From contig CAYRSQ010000018.1 in assembly GCA_964427055.1 (NCBI GenBank), positions 1 through 15,239 of the forward strand: DNA of 15,239 bases, in the 5' to 3' direction. Position 1 is the stretch's first letter; every line of letters begins with the position of its first letter. The notes under the pieces were generated by a model. It was given only the letters and a program-made list of their open reading frames with translations. It had not been told where the DNA came from and searched no databases. Shown here in pieces: positions 15,170 to 15,239 of this stretch. The DNA comes from CAYNTH01 sp964427055. Its GTDB lineage: Archaea; Aenigmatarchaeota; Aenigmatarchaeia; CG10238-14; SCSR01. The position numbers and the translations under genes are program-made.

Positions 15170-15239
15170 CTCAATAATGACGATCTCGTAAAAAGTCCCT
15201 CTGGCCTGTCATTTCGAGTGAAACGAGAAATCTTTATTC
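15170..15239. repeat. Probable dispersed intergenic repeat, running off the window edge
   Basis: The segment containing GACGATCTCGTAAAAAGTC (15180-15198), and then TGTCATTTCGAGTGAAACGA followed by GAAATCTT (15207-15234), resembles high-copy intergenic repeats that I remember from many bacterial genomes, including Geobacter relatives. The second part has weak self-complementarity (ATTTC near 15211 with GAAAT near 15227). Copy number cannot be judged from one window, and the right boundary is not visible. Confidence 0.4.

Overview
The window is one strand of a surface-polysaccharide (O-antigen, capsule or exopolysaccharide) locus. Every credible gene lies on the + strand, packed head to tail with 4-base overlaps or short gaps, so it probably forms one or a few long transcripts. 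The host looks like a Gram-negative bacterium. Dispersed-repeat-like text after the last gene, and a polyprenyl-phosphate sugar-phosphate transferase with a long C-terminal tail, remind me of the Desulfuromonas/Geobacter branch of Desulfobacterota. That placement is an inference from memory, not demonstrated.

Layout: (1-213) 3' end of an unidentified gene; (210-1583) Wzy/WaaL-type membrane protein; (1602-2660) GT10-like, fucosyltransferase-type transferase; (2691-3563) FkbM methyltransferase; (3560-4540 and 4568-5485) two GT2 glycosyltransferases; (about 5546-6176) a decayed third GT2 gene with two internal deletions, a stop and a frame change; (6180-7337) GT4; (7334-8725) nucleotidyltransferase-like domain fused to a thymidylate-kinase-like P-loop domain; (8715-10109) Rossmann/methyltransferase-like domain fused to an APH/choline-kinase-like domain; (10106-11368 and 11365-12537) two GT4 enzymes; (12547-13314) WecG/TagA/CpsF-type transferase; (13336-14979) WecA/MraY-family initiating transferase with a soluble C-terminal extension; (14980-15239) non-coding DNA with short direct repeats and, at the edge, a sequence resembling a dispersed repeat.

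Inferred pathway: the WecA-like enzyme puts the first sugar-1-phosphate on the polyprenyl carrier. The WecG-like enzyme adds the second sugar. The GT4, GT2 and GT10 enzymes extend and branch the unit, FkbM methylates it, and the Wzy-like protein polymerises or ligates it in the periplasm. The two fused kinase-like proteins between the GT4 genes are the least explained part. They could phosphorylate a sugar, a lipid-linked intermediate or a chain end. No flippase, chain-length regulator or nucleotide-sugar biosynthesis gene is visible, so the locus continues outside the window.

Composition is uneven: by eye the first half is AT-richer, the middle intermediate and the final WecA-like gene clearly GC-rich. 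That pattern fits a transferred cassette inserted next to a native gene.
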